Assembly: GCA_023436145.1 (NCBI GenBank)
Contig: JAEZKP010000025.1
Location: 1 to 64,000 of the forward strand
Source: Fibrobacterota bacterium
Lineage (GTDB): Bacteria; Fibrobacterota; Chitinivibrionia; Chitinivibrionales; Chitinispirillaceae
Length of the DNA stretch: 64,000 nucleotides
Reading direction: 5' to 3'
The translations under genes and the position numbers were made by a program. The notes under the pieces were generated by a model. The model had not been told where the DNA came from. It was given only the letters and a program-made list of their open reading frames with translations, and ran no database searches. Within the stretch, counting starts at the first letter, position 1; every line of letters begins with the position of its first letter. Positions 45,642 to 53,489 of this stretch are shown here, piece by piece.

Positions 45642-46579
45642 TGACCGGTTTTATATTGGCTGCAGGTTTTGGAACCCGCTTAAACCCTATAACCCGCTAT
45701 TTACCAAAGGCTCTGGTTTCTGTTGCTGGAAAACCTCTTCTGGCCAGATCGCTTCAGTTTCTTAAGAGGCAGGGTTTTAATACTATCGGAGCAAATTCAC
45801 ACTATTTATCCCACCAGATCGAGCAGTTCAGAGAAGAGTCCACGGTGTATTTTGAAATTTTTCATGAACAGAAGATAAGGGGAACCGGAGGTGCACTTCA
45901 TTTTGCCAGGGATTTTCTTAGTCAGGATGAACTGTTTTTTGTACTGAATGTGGATATTGTATGTCAAATAGACCTGAACCCGGTGATCAGTTTTTTTAAA
46001 GATTCCTCTTTCAGCTGCCTGTTAATCGCTTTTAAATCACTGACTGGAGGGGGAACAATATTTTATGAACCGCAAAGCAGGCAATTTCTGGGAACAGCTT
46101 CAGAACATGGAAGTAACCCAAACGCTTGTGGAGCAGATTTTATAGGTGCTGCACTATATAAAAGAGAGTTCCTTGAGCTTTTGACCGATGATGATTTTTC
46201 CATTGTGCCGGTATGGTCCAGAGCTTTTCAGAAGGGAATTAAAACCGGAGTTTTTCTGGTGCAGGATGGTTACTGGAGGGATATAGGTACTCCTCAGTCG
46301 CTGGCACAGCTGCATTTTGATGTAATAAATAATGTGGTCTGCCTGGACGTACCGGATTATCTTATGGTAGACAGTCTGAAAAAGTATGCGGTTCCGCGGT
46401 CTGTTTCGGGACAGGATTTTCCGGGTTTGGAAAATGCCTGGGTGGAGACCGAATCATTTGGAAATGCAAATGTGATCAGCCATAGTGTCGTTTTTAAAAA
46501 TAGTACAATAGACAATAATACACCACTTTGCAATTCACTTGTCACCCCCTGGGGAGTAATCTGTCTTGATGAACATTGA
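45641..46579 (+). CDS. murU: Sugar-1-phosphate nucleotidyltransferase, MurU-like
   Basis: A 312-residue NTP-transferase with the signature AAGFGTRLNPITRYLPKAL (G-x-G-x-R-x7-PK), VLNVDIVC (metal-binding Asp), GADFIGAALYKREFLEL and DGYWRDIGTPQSLAQLHFD. It resembles MurU, which activates MurNAc-1-phosphate with UTP to UDP-MurNAc, though glucose- or GlcNAc-1-phosphate enzymes share the motifs. The call rests on the neighbours: namZ upstream (TGATG overlap) and an AmgK-like kinase downstream. The C-terminal domain lacks a hexapeptide acyltransferase, in line with MurU. Confidence 0.75.
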   Translation: MTGFILAAGFGTRLNPITRYLPKALVSVAGKPLLARSLQFLKRQGFNTIGANSHYLSHQIEQFREESTVYFEIFHEQKIRGTGGALHFARDFLSQDELFFVLNVDIVCQIDLNPVISFFKDSSFSCLLIAFKSLTGGGTIFYEPQSRQFLGTASEHGSNPNACGADFIGAALYKREFLELLTDDDFSIVPVWSRAFQKGIKTGVFLVQDGYWRDIGTPQSLAQLHFDVINNVVCLDVPDYLMVDSLKKYAVPRSVSGQDFPGLENAWVETESFGNANVISHSVVFKNSTIDNNTPLCNSLVTPWGVICLDEH

Positions 46580-47558
46580 ATGTACACCTGCACAAATTGA
46601 ATTTCTCAAAAGTGAAATCACTGATTTTTCTCCTGAGAGTTGGAAAGTGGAACTGGCCGGCAGAGCCGGCTCATCCCGCTATTTTCTGCGGCTTTCATTT
46701 CTTAACCGGTCTTACGTGTTGGTGGTTTGGGATGGAAGAGATGAGGATTGGCCACGCTTTTTAAAGATTCAGAAAGATCTTCATTCGGTTGTACCGTTTC
46801 TTCCCGGAATCTACAAGGACGATGCGGTACGTGGATTGATTTTGGAGGAGGATCTGGGAAGTACTACCCTAAAACGTTTCTGTACCCATCACCTCAGCGA
46901 TACTGCCAGTGTTATTGAACAATACCGATCGGTTCTGGATGCTCTTTTTAAATGGCAGAGTATGAAAATCGATGCTAGCCCGGTTATCGCAGCCAGATCT
47001 ATGGATCTGGAGACGTTTTTATGGGAGTCATGGTACTTTGCTCATTATTGCGTGACTGATTATTTTGCCTGTGAGTATTTGTTGGATGAATCCTGGGAAA
47101 AAGAGCGTGCAGAGCTGGCTAAAGAGGCCGCTGCTCTTCCAAAAGTATGTATTCACCGGGATTTCCAGTCTGAAAATGTTATGCTCTGTAATGGTAGAAT
47201 CCGTTTTGTGGACTATCAGGGGGCCAGACTGGGGCCTGCCGGCTATGATGCAGCATCGCTTCTGTTTGATCCATATATTGAAATGCTTGATGAGCACATG
47301 ACGAAAGAACTCTACAGATATTACAGTGGACTGCACAGTGATGGTTTTGATGAACACTCGTTTTATATCTGTGCAGCACAAAGGCTTATGCAGGCATTGG
47401 GAGCATACGGAAATCTCTCTATTCACAAGGATAAACAATGGTATCGCGACTATATTCCGATTGCCTTGCAGAGATTACGGCATGTTCTCAATAATCTTCC
47501 GCAGTTCCCTGCTATCTCCAGGGTGGTTTCTGTTTGCATTGACTGCTTGAATCGATAA
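46569..47558 (+). CDS. amgK: AmgK-like N-acetylmuramate/N-acetylglucosamine anomeric kinase
   Basis: A 330-residue protein of the aminoglycoside phosphotransferase/choline kinase superfamily. The catalytic segment is VCIHRDFQSENVMLCNGRIR with the following FVDYQGARLGPAGYDAASLL (metal-binding Asp); the N-lobe shows RAGSSRYFLRLSF and LEEDLGSTTLKRFC. AmgK phosphorylates the anomeric hydroxyl of MurNAc/GlcNAc. I chose ATG 46569; a TTG three bases earlier has slightly better spacing to GGGGAG. It overlaps the MurU-like gene by 11 bases. Confidence 0.75.
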   Translation: MNIECTPAQIEFLKSEITDFSPESWKVELAGRAGSSRYFLRLSFLNRSYVLVVWDGRDEDWPRFLKIQKDLHSVVPFLPGIYKDDAVRGLILEEDLGSTTLKRFCTHHLSDTASVIEQYRSVLDALFKWQSMKIDASPVIAARSMDLETFLWESWYFAHYCVTDYFACEYLLDESWEKERAELAKEAAALPKVCIHRDFQSENVMLCNGRIRFVDYQGARLGPAGYDAASLLFDPYIEMLDEHMTKELYRYYSGLHSDGFDEHSFYICAAQRLMQALGAYGNLSIHKDKQWYRDYIPIALQRLRHVLNNLPQFPAISRVVSVCIDCLNR

Positions 47559-47614
47559 AATAATCATGATATAATTTACCTGCCTTGTTTTCGGTTTATT
47601 CCATGAGGTGATGG

Positions 47615-47992
47615 TTGCAAATGAATATCAAGATTTACCCCTGTGGCATTTATCAGATACTTGAGATTGGCGGACAGATTGTTATCCCTCAACTTGAAGA
47701 GTTGCGTCATCTCATTACAGGCAGTATTGCAAATGGTCAGAACTTCATCGCCATACGATTTACGGATGCTGCGTATTTGTATAGTGGCGCAATTGCGGTT
47801 CTTATCAGCTGTTTCAAACAGGTCAAGGATATGCAGGGGGATCTTTGTTTACTTGAACCCAAGAAGGAAATGGTGGATTTACTAAGGCAGATGGGTATAG
47901 ACCGGCTTATTCCAATTTATGCGGCGATAGAATGTCTTCCGGATGACCGTCGCCAGATTGAGGATTATAACCTGAATTCTAAAGTTGTATAA
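47615..47992 (+). CDS. STAS-domain anti-sigma factor antagonist-like protein
   Basis: A 125-residue protein matching the STAS fold: IYQILEIGGQIVIPQLEEL, FIAIRFTDAAYLYSGAIAVL (the conserved segment with the phosphorylatable Ser position; here S57-like in YSGA), and DLCLLEPKKEMVDLLRQMGI. SpoIIAA-type proteins bind anti-sigma kinases. The TTG at 47615 follows GAGGTGAT at correct distance and is preferred over the ATG at 47621. No anti-sigma kinase is adjacent, so its partner lies elsewhere. Confidence 0.8.
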   Translation: MQMNIKIYPCGIYQILEIGGQIVIPQLEELRHLITGSIANGQNFIAIRFTDAAYLYSGAIAVLISCFKQVKDMQGDLCLLEPKKEMVDLLRQMGIDRLIPIYAAIECLPDDRRQIEDYNLNSKVV

Positions 47993-48012
47993 AAAGCTGC
48001 CACAAAGAAGTT

Positions 48013-49662
48013 TCAGAATAGGTTTCCATAGTTAAGGAGCCCTTTGGGGTCAAATGCCGTTTTTATGGCTTTCATCTGATTGATTGCTTTTTCGTCATAC
48101 ATCCGGTGGAAATATTCTTTTTTGATTTTGCCTATCCCATGTTCAGCACTGATGGTACCTCTGTTTCTTATGGTAACTTCCATTATTTCCCGGTATATTT
48201 CAAGTGCCCTGTCCATCTCTCCGGTATTTGAGGGAATTATGTTTATGTGAAGATGATAGTCACCCAGATGACCGAATGATGTATAGAAAAGGGACTCCTT
48301 CTCTATTATGGAAAGGTATTGACTATAGACATCACGGAAAATTTCTGGCGGAACTGCGGTATCTGTACCGACTTTTCGTATCGGTGGGGATCCGATTTTA
48401 TATCTGGCTATGAGGGAATTGACAAGTTCAGGAATGATATGACGGAATTTTCTGAGCCGCTCCCTTTCTGAAGGATCATAACCGCTCCATGTATGTTCGA
48501 ATGAGGAACCACACTGAAATAGTATTCTTTCCCAGTAATCATATTGTGATTCAAAAGACTGTGGATGACTCTCCATAAATTCCCAGAAGACCGCACAGGT
48601 TTTACCGTCCGGATAGTCCGGAAATGTTTCTGAAATGCGTTCACGGTTATCTCTAACCAGTGACAGGGAATTTGGATCAAAATATTCGATTGAAATGACC
48701 TGTGATTGCCGACGCAGAAAATCTGCAAAGTCAAATACTGATTCGCTGTTGTCAAAAAATGACATTCCGGAAATTATCTGAAATTCCGGAATAAGGCTGA
48801 TACCTATCTGGTAAAATGCTGCAAGAGTACCTTCAGACCCGGTTAACAGATCGATAAGATCCATAGATGGGCTGGAGTAGTAACCGGAAGCATTTTTGGT
48901 ATCAGGCATGGCAAAATCAGGTGATGGTATCCGGAGTGTGTGCTTCTGGTCTGTTGTTATTTTGAAACAATTGTTTTGTGAAATGATTTCACCTCTGGAG
49001 ATTTCCACCTTCTCGCCTGTAGCGAGTACAAAACCCAGGCTTTTCACAAAGTTGCGGGTAGGTCCGAACCGGAAGGAACGTGCACCGGAAGCGTTTGTTG
49101 CTACAGTGCCTCCCAGCTGTGCAGTGGCTTCGGTCGGATCGGGAGGGTATATATACCTATTCTCTCGTATTGAGTCTGCTCCCTCAACCTGATAAGGCCA
49201 GTTACCTGGAGATTCAAGAAACTCCTTTATAGACAAAAGAGTTACTCCCGGCTCACATTGAAGAACCGGAGTGGTACCATTCCAGTTCACGGAAATTATC
49301 CTGTTCATTGAAGAAAAACATACTGCGATACAATCTTCACCTGGAACAGCGCCACCGGTTGTTCCGGTTTGAGCACCGATAAAAACTACAGGTGCAGATT
49401 GATTGTTTGCTTCTTTCAGAATAGATTGCAAATCTTTGCAGTTTTCAGGAAAAAACACTTTCTGCGGGACACCTGAAAAATACTGCGATTCATCGTGAAG
49501 AATTGAAGGTAAGCTCTGGCGAACTGCATCTTTCCCGGAAATTATACGCATAACATCCTGATCATAATTGAATGTAGCTTTAAAAGCATAATAAAATAAA
49601 ATTAATTCTTGTACTCCCGGAAATGATATTGTGATTTTTTTCTGACTTTGTTTTGTTATCAT
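48013..49662 (-). CDS. FAD-binding oxidase, glycolate oxidase/D-lactate dehydrogenase (GlcD-like)
   Basis: A 549-residue protein with an N-terminal PCMH-type FAD domain (APVVFIGAQTGTTGGAVPGE; PPDPTEATAQLGGTVATNAS; GARSFRFGPTRNFVKSLGFV; LLTGSEGTLAAFYQIGISLI) and a C-terminal FAD-linked oxidase cap (SFGHLGDYHLHINIIPS; RGTISAEHGIGKIKKEYFHR). It oxidises a 2-hydroxy acid such as D-lactate or glycolate. Residues 1-36 extend beyond the usual start; MRIISGKDAVRQSL (ATG at 49551) is an alternative. Convergent with the STAS gene. Confidence 0.88.
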   Translation of the reverse strand: MITKQSQKKITISFPGVQELILFYYAFKATFNYDQDVMRIISGKDAVRQSLPSILHDESQYFSGVPQKVFFPENCKDLQSILKEANNQSAPVVFIGAQTGTTGGAVPGEDCIAVCFSSMNRIISVNWNGTTPVLQCEPGVTLLSIKEFLESPGNWPYQVEGADSIRENRYIYPPDPTEATAQLGGTVATNASGARSFRFGPTRNFVKSLGFVLATGEKVEISRGEIISQNNCFKITTDQKHTLRIPSPDFAMPDTKNASGYYSSPSMDLIDLLTGSEGTLAAFYQIGISLIPEFQIISGMSFFDNSESVFDFADFLRRQSQVISIEYFDPNSLSLVRDNRERISETFPDYPDGKTCAVFWEFMESHPQSFESQYDYWERILFQCGSSFEHTWSGYDPSERERLRKFRHIIPELVNSLIARYKIGSPPIRKVGTDTAVPPEIFRDVYSQYLSIIEKESLFYTSFGHLGDYHLHINIIPSNTGEMDRALEIYREIMEVTIRNRGTISAEHGIGKIKKEYFHRMYDEKAINQMKAIKTAFDPKGLLNYGNLF

Positions 49663-50105
49663 TAGCTTGTGAAAGATATTTATTATTCCGGCAATTAAAT
49701 ACTACTCAACATTTTTCTGAAATACTTAAAAACATTAGGAAATTCAGAATAAATGTAGTAAATATGGGTAACATTTAATTGCCGATGTAATAATATATGA
49801 ATGTAAATTTCTGTCTGCACTGAAATGCTCGGTTTATGCTGTTTATTCCGGAACAGCTAAACAGGAAAAGAACTTTCACTTAACTGTATCACTTCTTATG
49901 TTAAATGTTTTGTCAGCTCTTTTGTTCCATATTATATTCTTTTTAATAATTGCATCTGTTTTATCTGTAAAATTTCATTCAGTTTTATGATTCTGATAGT
50001 TTTTCCTGTGAATTTTCAATTTAAACCGTGTTGATGTTTACTGATAGATATAAGAGTCTTACGTTTTTTCTGTCCCGGCCACATTTCACATAAAAGGAGT
50101 TTGTG
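49663..50105. other. AT-rich intergenic region
   Basis: About 440 AT-rich bases between divergent genes (FAD oxidase to the left, rhodanese lipoprotein to the right). It should contain both promoters. I see no RNA gene, palindrome or gene fragment. Confidence 0.5.
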
Positions 50106-51053
50106 ATGAATAAGAAAGAGAGTTTTCTGACTGTTGCTCTTTTTGCTTGTATAGCCATTATGGGTTTGAATTGCTCAAAGAATTCGGTTTCAATTGAAAA
50201 TAATAAGCACAAGTTTGCTTCAGGTGTGGTCAGTACCGGTTGGCTGGATTCAAATATTACTATGAAAGATCTTGTGCTGATCGATGTCAGAAGTGCAGCG
50301 GCATTCTCAGATGGGCATATTCCGAATTCTGTCAATATACCTTTCAGTGTGCCTGTTTCGGATTGGTTAGCTTCGAATACTGCATTACTGGTCGAATTGC
50401 CTGAAATCGATACACTTGCCTCGATATTAGGTCAGAAAGGAATCTCCATAAACAGTAAAGTGGTTCTGATCGGAAGTAATCCTACTAACGAAGATCCATA
50501 CGCTTTAGCTGCTCCTACACGGGTTGCACTCACTCTGGCTTATGCGGGATTGAAAAACCTGGCCATTCTGGATGGCGGTTTTAATAAATGGGCTGCTGAA
50601 CAAAGGAATACTACTACTGAAATAACTGCACTTCCAACCGTTACTTTTAACGCAAAAGTAAATAGTAACATGTTTGTGGATATTAATTATATCAAAAGCA
50701 ATAAAGAAAAAGCCACTATCCTTGATGCAAGGGATTTAAATGTTTATACTGGTGAAGTGACAGAGCCATTTGCCGGCAAACCTGGGCACATTCCTGGAGC
50801 GTTGTCTCTTCCTGCACCCAGCATGTGGAATTCCGATTGGACTTACAAATCAAGAGATCAGATCAGTGACATGGCAAAAAGTGTTGCTGGTGAAGATAAA
50901 AATAAAGAAATTATTATTTATTGTGGTGTAGGTGGATATGCCAGCACTGTCTGGATGGCTTTAGCTCAGATAATGGATTACGAAAATGTCAAAGTATATG
51001 ATGGTTCTGCCCAGGAGTGGACTATAGAAAATGATATGGTGACTGGGAATTAG
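50106..51053 (+). CDS. Tandem-rhodanese sulfurtransferase lipoprotein
   Basis: About 315 residues with a lipobox leader (FACIAIMGLNC). Two rhodanese domains: the first (VLIDVRSAAAFSDGHIPNSV) has VVLIGSNPTNEDPYALA where the active loop should be and no Cys; the second (ILDARDLNVYTGEV; GKPGHIPGALSLPAP) has the loop IYCGVGGYASTVWMAL with the catalytic Cys. This is the usual thiosulfate sulfurtransferase layout, with the active site in the C-terminal domain. The lipoprotein signal puts it outside the cytoplasm. GTG at 50103 directly precedes the chosen ATG; AAGGAG spacing favours 50106. Confidence 0.88.
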   Translation: MNKKESFLTVALFACIAIMGLNCSKNSVSIENNKHKFASGVVSTGWLDSNITMKDLVLIDVRSAAAFSDGHIPNSVNIPFSVPVSDWLASNTALLVELPEIDTLASILGQKGISINSKVVLIGSNPTNEDPYALAAPTRVALTLAYAGLKNLAILDGGFNKWAAEQRNTTTEITALPTVTFNAKVNSNMFVDINYIKSNKEKATILDARDLNVYTGEVTEPFAGKPGHIPGALSLPAPSMWNSDWTYKSRDQISDMAKSVAGEDKNKEIIIYCGVGGYASTVWMALAQIMDYENVKVYDGSAQEWTIENDMVTGN

Positions 51054-51111
51054 AAGAGGGGAGAGCCAAAAGAGCCTGAGTGGATAGTGGATTGAGAATA
51101 CTACTCTGTTG

Positions 51112-53430
51112 TCACTGTCCACATTTTTCTGTTACTGCCGGTATTAATTTTCCATAGGTCTGCTGGTTGATAAAAAGCGACGTGAATTCTTCAGCAGGTA
51201 CAGGGCGGCTGAAGAAATAACCCTGAATCTGGTCACAGCAGAATGTGTTCTCATTTGACCATTCGAGTGTCTGAAGCTTTTCAAGCTGTGCTTCGGTTTC
51301 CACTCCTTCAGCGATGACCTTGATATTGAGACTGTGAGCCATAGCCATTATGGACATTACAATCGCAGCATCATCGGGATCATCCACAATATGCTGGGTA
51401 AAGAAGGGATCGATTTTCAAGGCATGTACCGGAAGATTTTTAAGCCGTCCTATTGATGAATATCCGGAACCGAAATCATCTATAAATATCTTTATACCCA
51501 TCTGATAAAGGCTGTTCAGTATCTTTATGGATTCATCTGCATTTTCCATAGCAGTGGTCTCAGTTATCTCAAGAATCAGATTTTCCGGGGCAAGGTTGTT
51601 CTCTTCAAGTATTTCCAGCACCAGACTTACCAGGTTTTTCTGATGCAGTTGTCGTGCAGAAATATTGACTGCAATAGGAACAGGCGGAAAGCCTTCCTGT
51701 TGCCATCTGGCATTTTGTTTACAGGCGGTACGCAGAACCCATTCTCCTATAGGCACAATTAAGCCCGTTGATTCAGCAATAGGAATAAATGTCAGAGGTG
51801 ATATAAACTCGTCTTCAGACCGTTGCCATCTTAAAAGAGCCTCGATACCTGCAATTCTGCTGGTGTTAAGATCGATGAGCGGTTGATAGTGAAGCTGGAG
51901 TTCATTTCTTTCCACAGCCTTTCGAAGAGCATTGGTCATAAGCATTTTTTCTTCGGCATCTTTATTCATGGAGGTGGAAAATTGGGTAAAAGTATTTCCC
52001 CCTGAACCTTTTGACATATACATGGCTATATCTGCATCTTTCAGAAGTGTTTCAATATCCTCTCCGTCATCAGGAAAAAGACTCATACCAATGCTTGGAG
52101 CAACATGTATTTCCCGATTTGCAATAAGAAAGGGTGCAGTAAATGCATTAAGAATTCTCTGAGTAATGAAGGCGGAATCATTTGGTGTGTTCAAATCCAC
52201 CAGTATAACAATAAATTCATCACCACCCATACGAGCCACAGTATCACATTCACGCACGGATCTGGAAAGTACTTTAGCTGTTTCTTGAAGAAGAATATCA
52301 CCAGTGTCATGCCCGAGGGTATCGTTAATCTCTTTGAACCGGTCCAGATCCAGCAACAAAAAGGCAACATAGTTTTTCGATCGTCGTGCCCGGGCTATTG
52401 CCTGGGTCAGGCGATCGTGCAATAATACTCTGTTGGGGAGATTTGTTAAGCTGTCGTGGGTAGCCAGATGTCTGAATCGCTCTTCGGTTTTCATCCTTTC
52501 GACTGCTGCTTTCTGGATCTGCTCTGTTTTCAGTTTCAGTGAATCATTGAGGATTTGAAGCTCATTGCACTTCTCTTCCAGTTCTTCATGAAGAAACGCA
52601 TTGTCAAGTGAAAGCGCCAGTTGGTTAGCCAGAACAGAGCCTTTCTGAAGATCTGAATGTGTGAATACAACAGATCCCTCTTTGCGAAGCAGTACCAATG
52701 AGCCAAGTGCATGGCCACGGGTCTCCAGAGGGAAAACCAGTGCAGAAATATATCCATCTGCCTCGCCTTTGCCAGGGATGGAATCGTGAGTGGCGGATGG
52801 GATACGTATTGGTTCTTTTGCATCTGTTGCTGAAGCTGTCAAAGTAGATAAAAGAGAGTCTGAAGGAGATTGCATTGCATTGAACCGGTAAATTTTCTCT
52901 GTAGCGCTGTTTTTAGCTTTGCATTTAATAATCAGGGCACCTTCATCACAGTTTGTGGCTTTTCCTGCAATGTCAAGCACCATGTTTATAATATCAAAAT
53001 GGTTGAGTTTTATAAGCAATTCGCGGCTCATTTCATACAGGGCTACGGTTCCGCTGAGGTTTCTTTTCTGAAGCGCACGTTCTATCAGTAGCTTTAGTTC
53101 GTCAAGATCATAAGGCTTCTGAATAAAATCATATGCTCCATTTTTCAAACAGGTCACCGCGCTTTCTACGGTTGCATATCCGGTGGCTACAATGACTTCA
53201 ATATCAGGATCGATACTTTTTAACAACTCAACGGTCTCTGCACCATCTATACCGGGCATTTTGAAATCAGTGATAGCGAGATCGAATTTTCGGCTTTTAA
53301 GTTCCTCTATTCCAGCACTTCCGTTCTCGACTGTAACAACTTCGAAGTTCTCAAGCGATAGCTCATATGAGAGCATCTCACGCATTCCAAGTTCATCATC
53401 GATAACAAGAATAGTAGCTCGAGTACTCAT
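51112..53430 (-). CDS. Response regulator with REC, GAF, GGDEF and EAL domains
   Basis: A 772-residue cyclic-di-GMP signalling protein. The REC domain (~5-120) has ILVIDDELGMREML, phospho-acceptor Asp in LAITDFKMPGIDGAE, and YDFIQKPYDLDEL. A GAF-like region follows (~130-290). The GGDEF domain has LTNLPNRVLLHDRLTQAIAR and ARMGGDEFIVIL, with an RxxD inhibitory site (RECD) five residues upstream. The EAL domain has GIEALLRWQRSEDEFI, LEITETTAMEN and FIDDFGSGYSSIG. Both catalytic motifs look intact, so it could be synthase, phosphodiesterase or both. It lies downstream of the hybrid kinase and FIST genes. Confidence 0.95.
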   Translation of the reverse strand: MSTRATILVIDDELGMREMLSYELSLENFEVVTVENGSAGIEELKSRKFDLAITDFKMPGIDGAETVELLKSIDPDIEVIVATGYATVESAVTCLKNGAYDFIQKPYDLDELKLLIERALQKRNLSGTVALYEMSRELLIKLNHFDIINMVLDIAGKATNCDEGALIIKCKAKNSATEKIYRFNAMQSPSDSLLSTLTASATDAKEPIRIPSATHDSIPGKGEADGYISALVFPLETRGHALGSLVLLRKEGSVVFTHSDLQKGSVLANQLALSLDNAFLHEELEEKCNELQILNDSLKLKTEQIQKAAVERMKTEERFRHLATHDSLTNLPNRVLLHDRLTQAIARARRSKNYVAFLLLDLDRFKEINDTLGHDTGDILLQETAKVLSRSVRECDTVARMGGDEFIVILVDLNTPNDSAFITQRILNAFTAPFLIANREIHVAPSIGMSLFPDDGEDIETLLKDADIAMYMSKGSGGNTFTQFSTSMNKDAEEKMLMTNALRKAVERNELQLHYQPLIDLNTSRIAGIEALLRWQRSEDEFISPLTFIPIAESTGLIVPIGEWVLRTACKQNARWQQEGFPPVPIAVNISARQLHQKNLVSLVLEILEENNLAPENLILEITETTAMENADESIKILNSLYQMGIKIFIDDFGSGYSSIGRLKNLPVHALKIDPFFTQHIVDDPDDAAIVMSIMAMAHSLNIKVIAEGVETEAQLEKLQTLEWSNENTFCCDQIQGYFFSRPVPAEEFTSLFINQQTYGKLIPAVTEKCGQ

Positions 53431-53489
53431 TTTTATTGCCCTTTTTAAATAAGATTTACCATCTTTTTTATTTCATCAGTCTTATCAAT

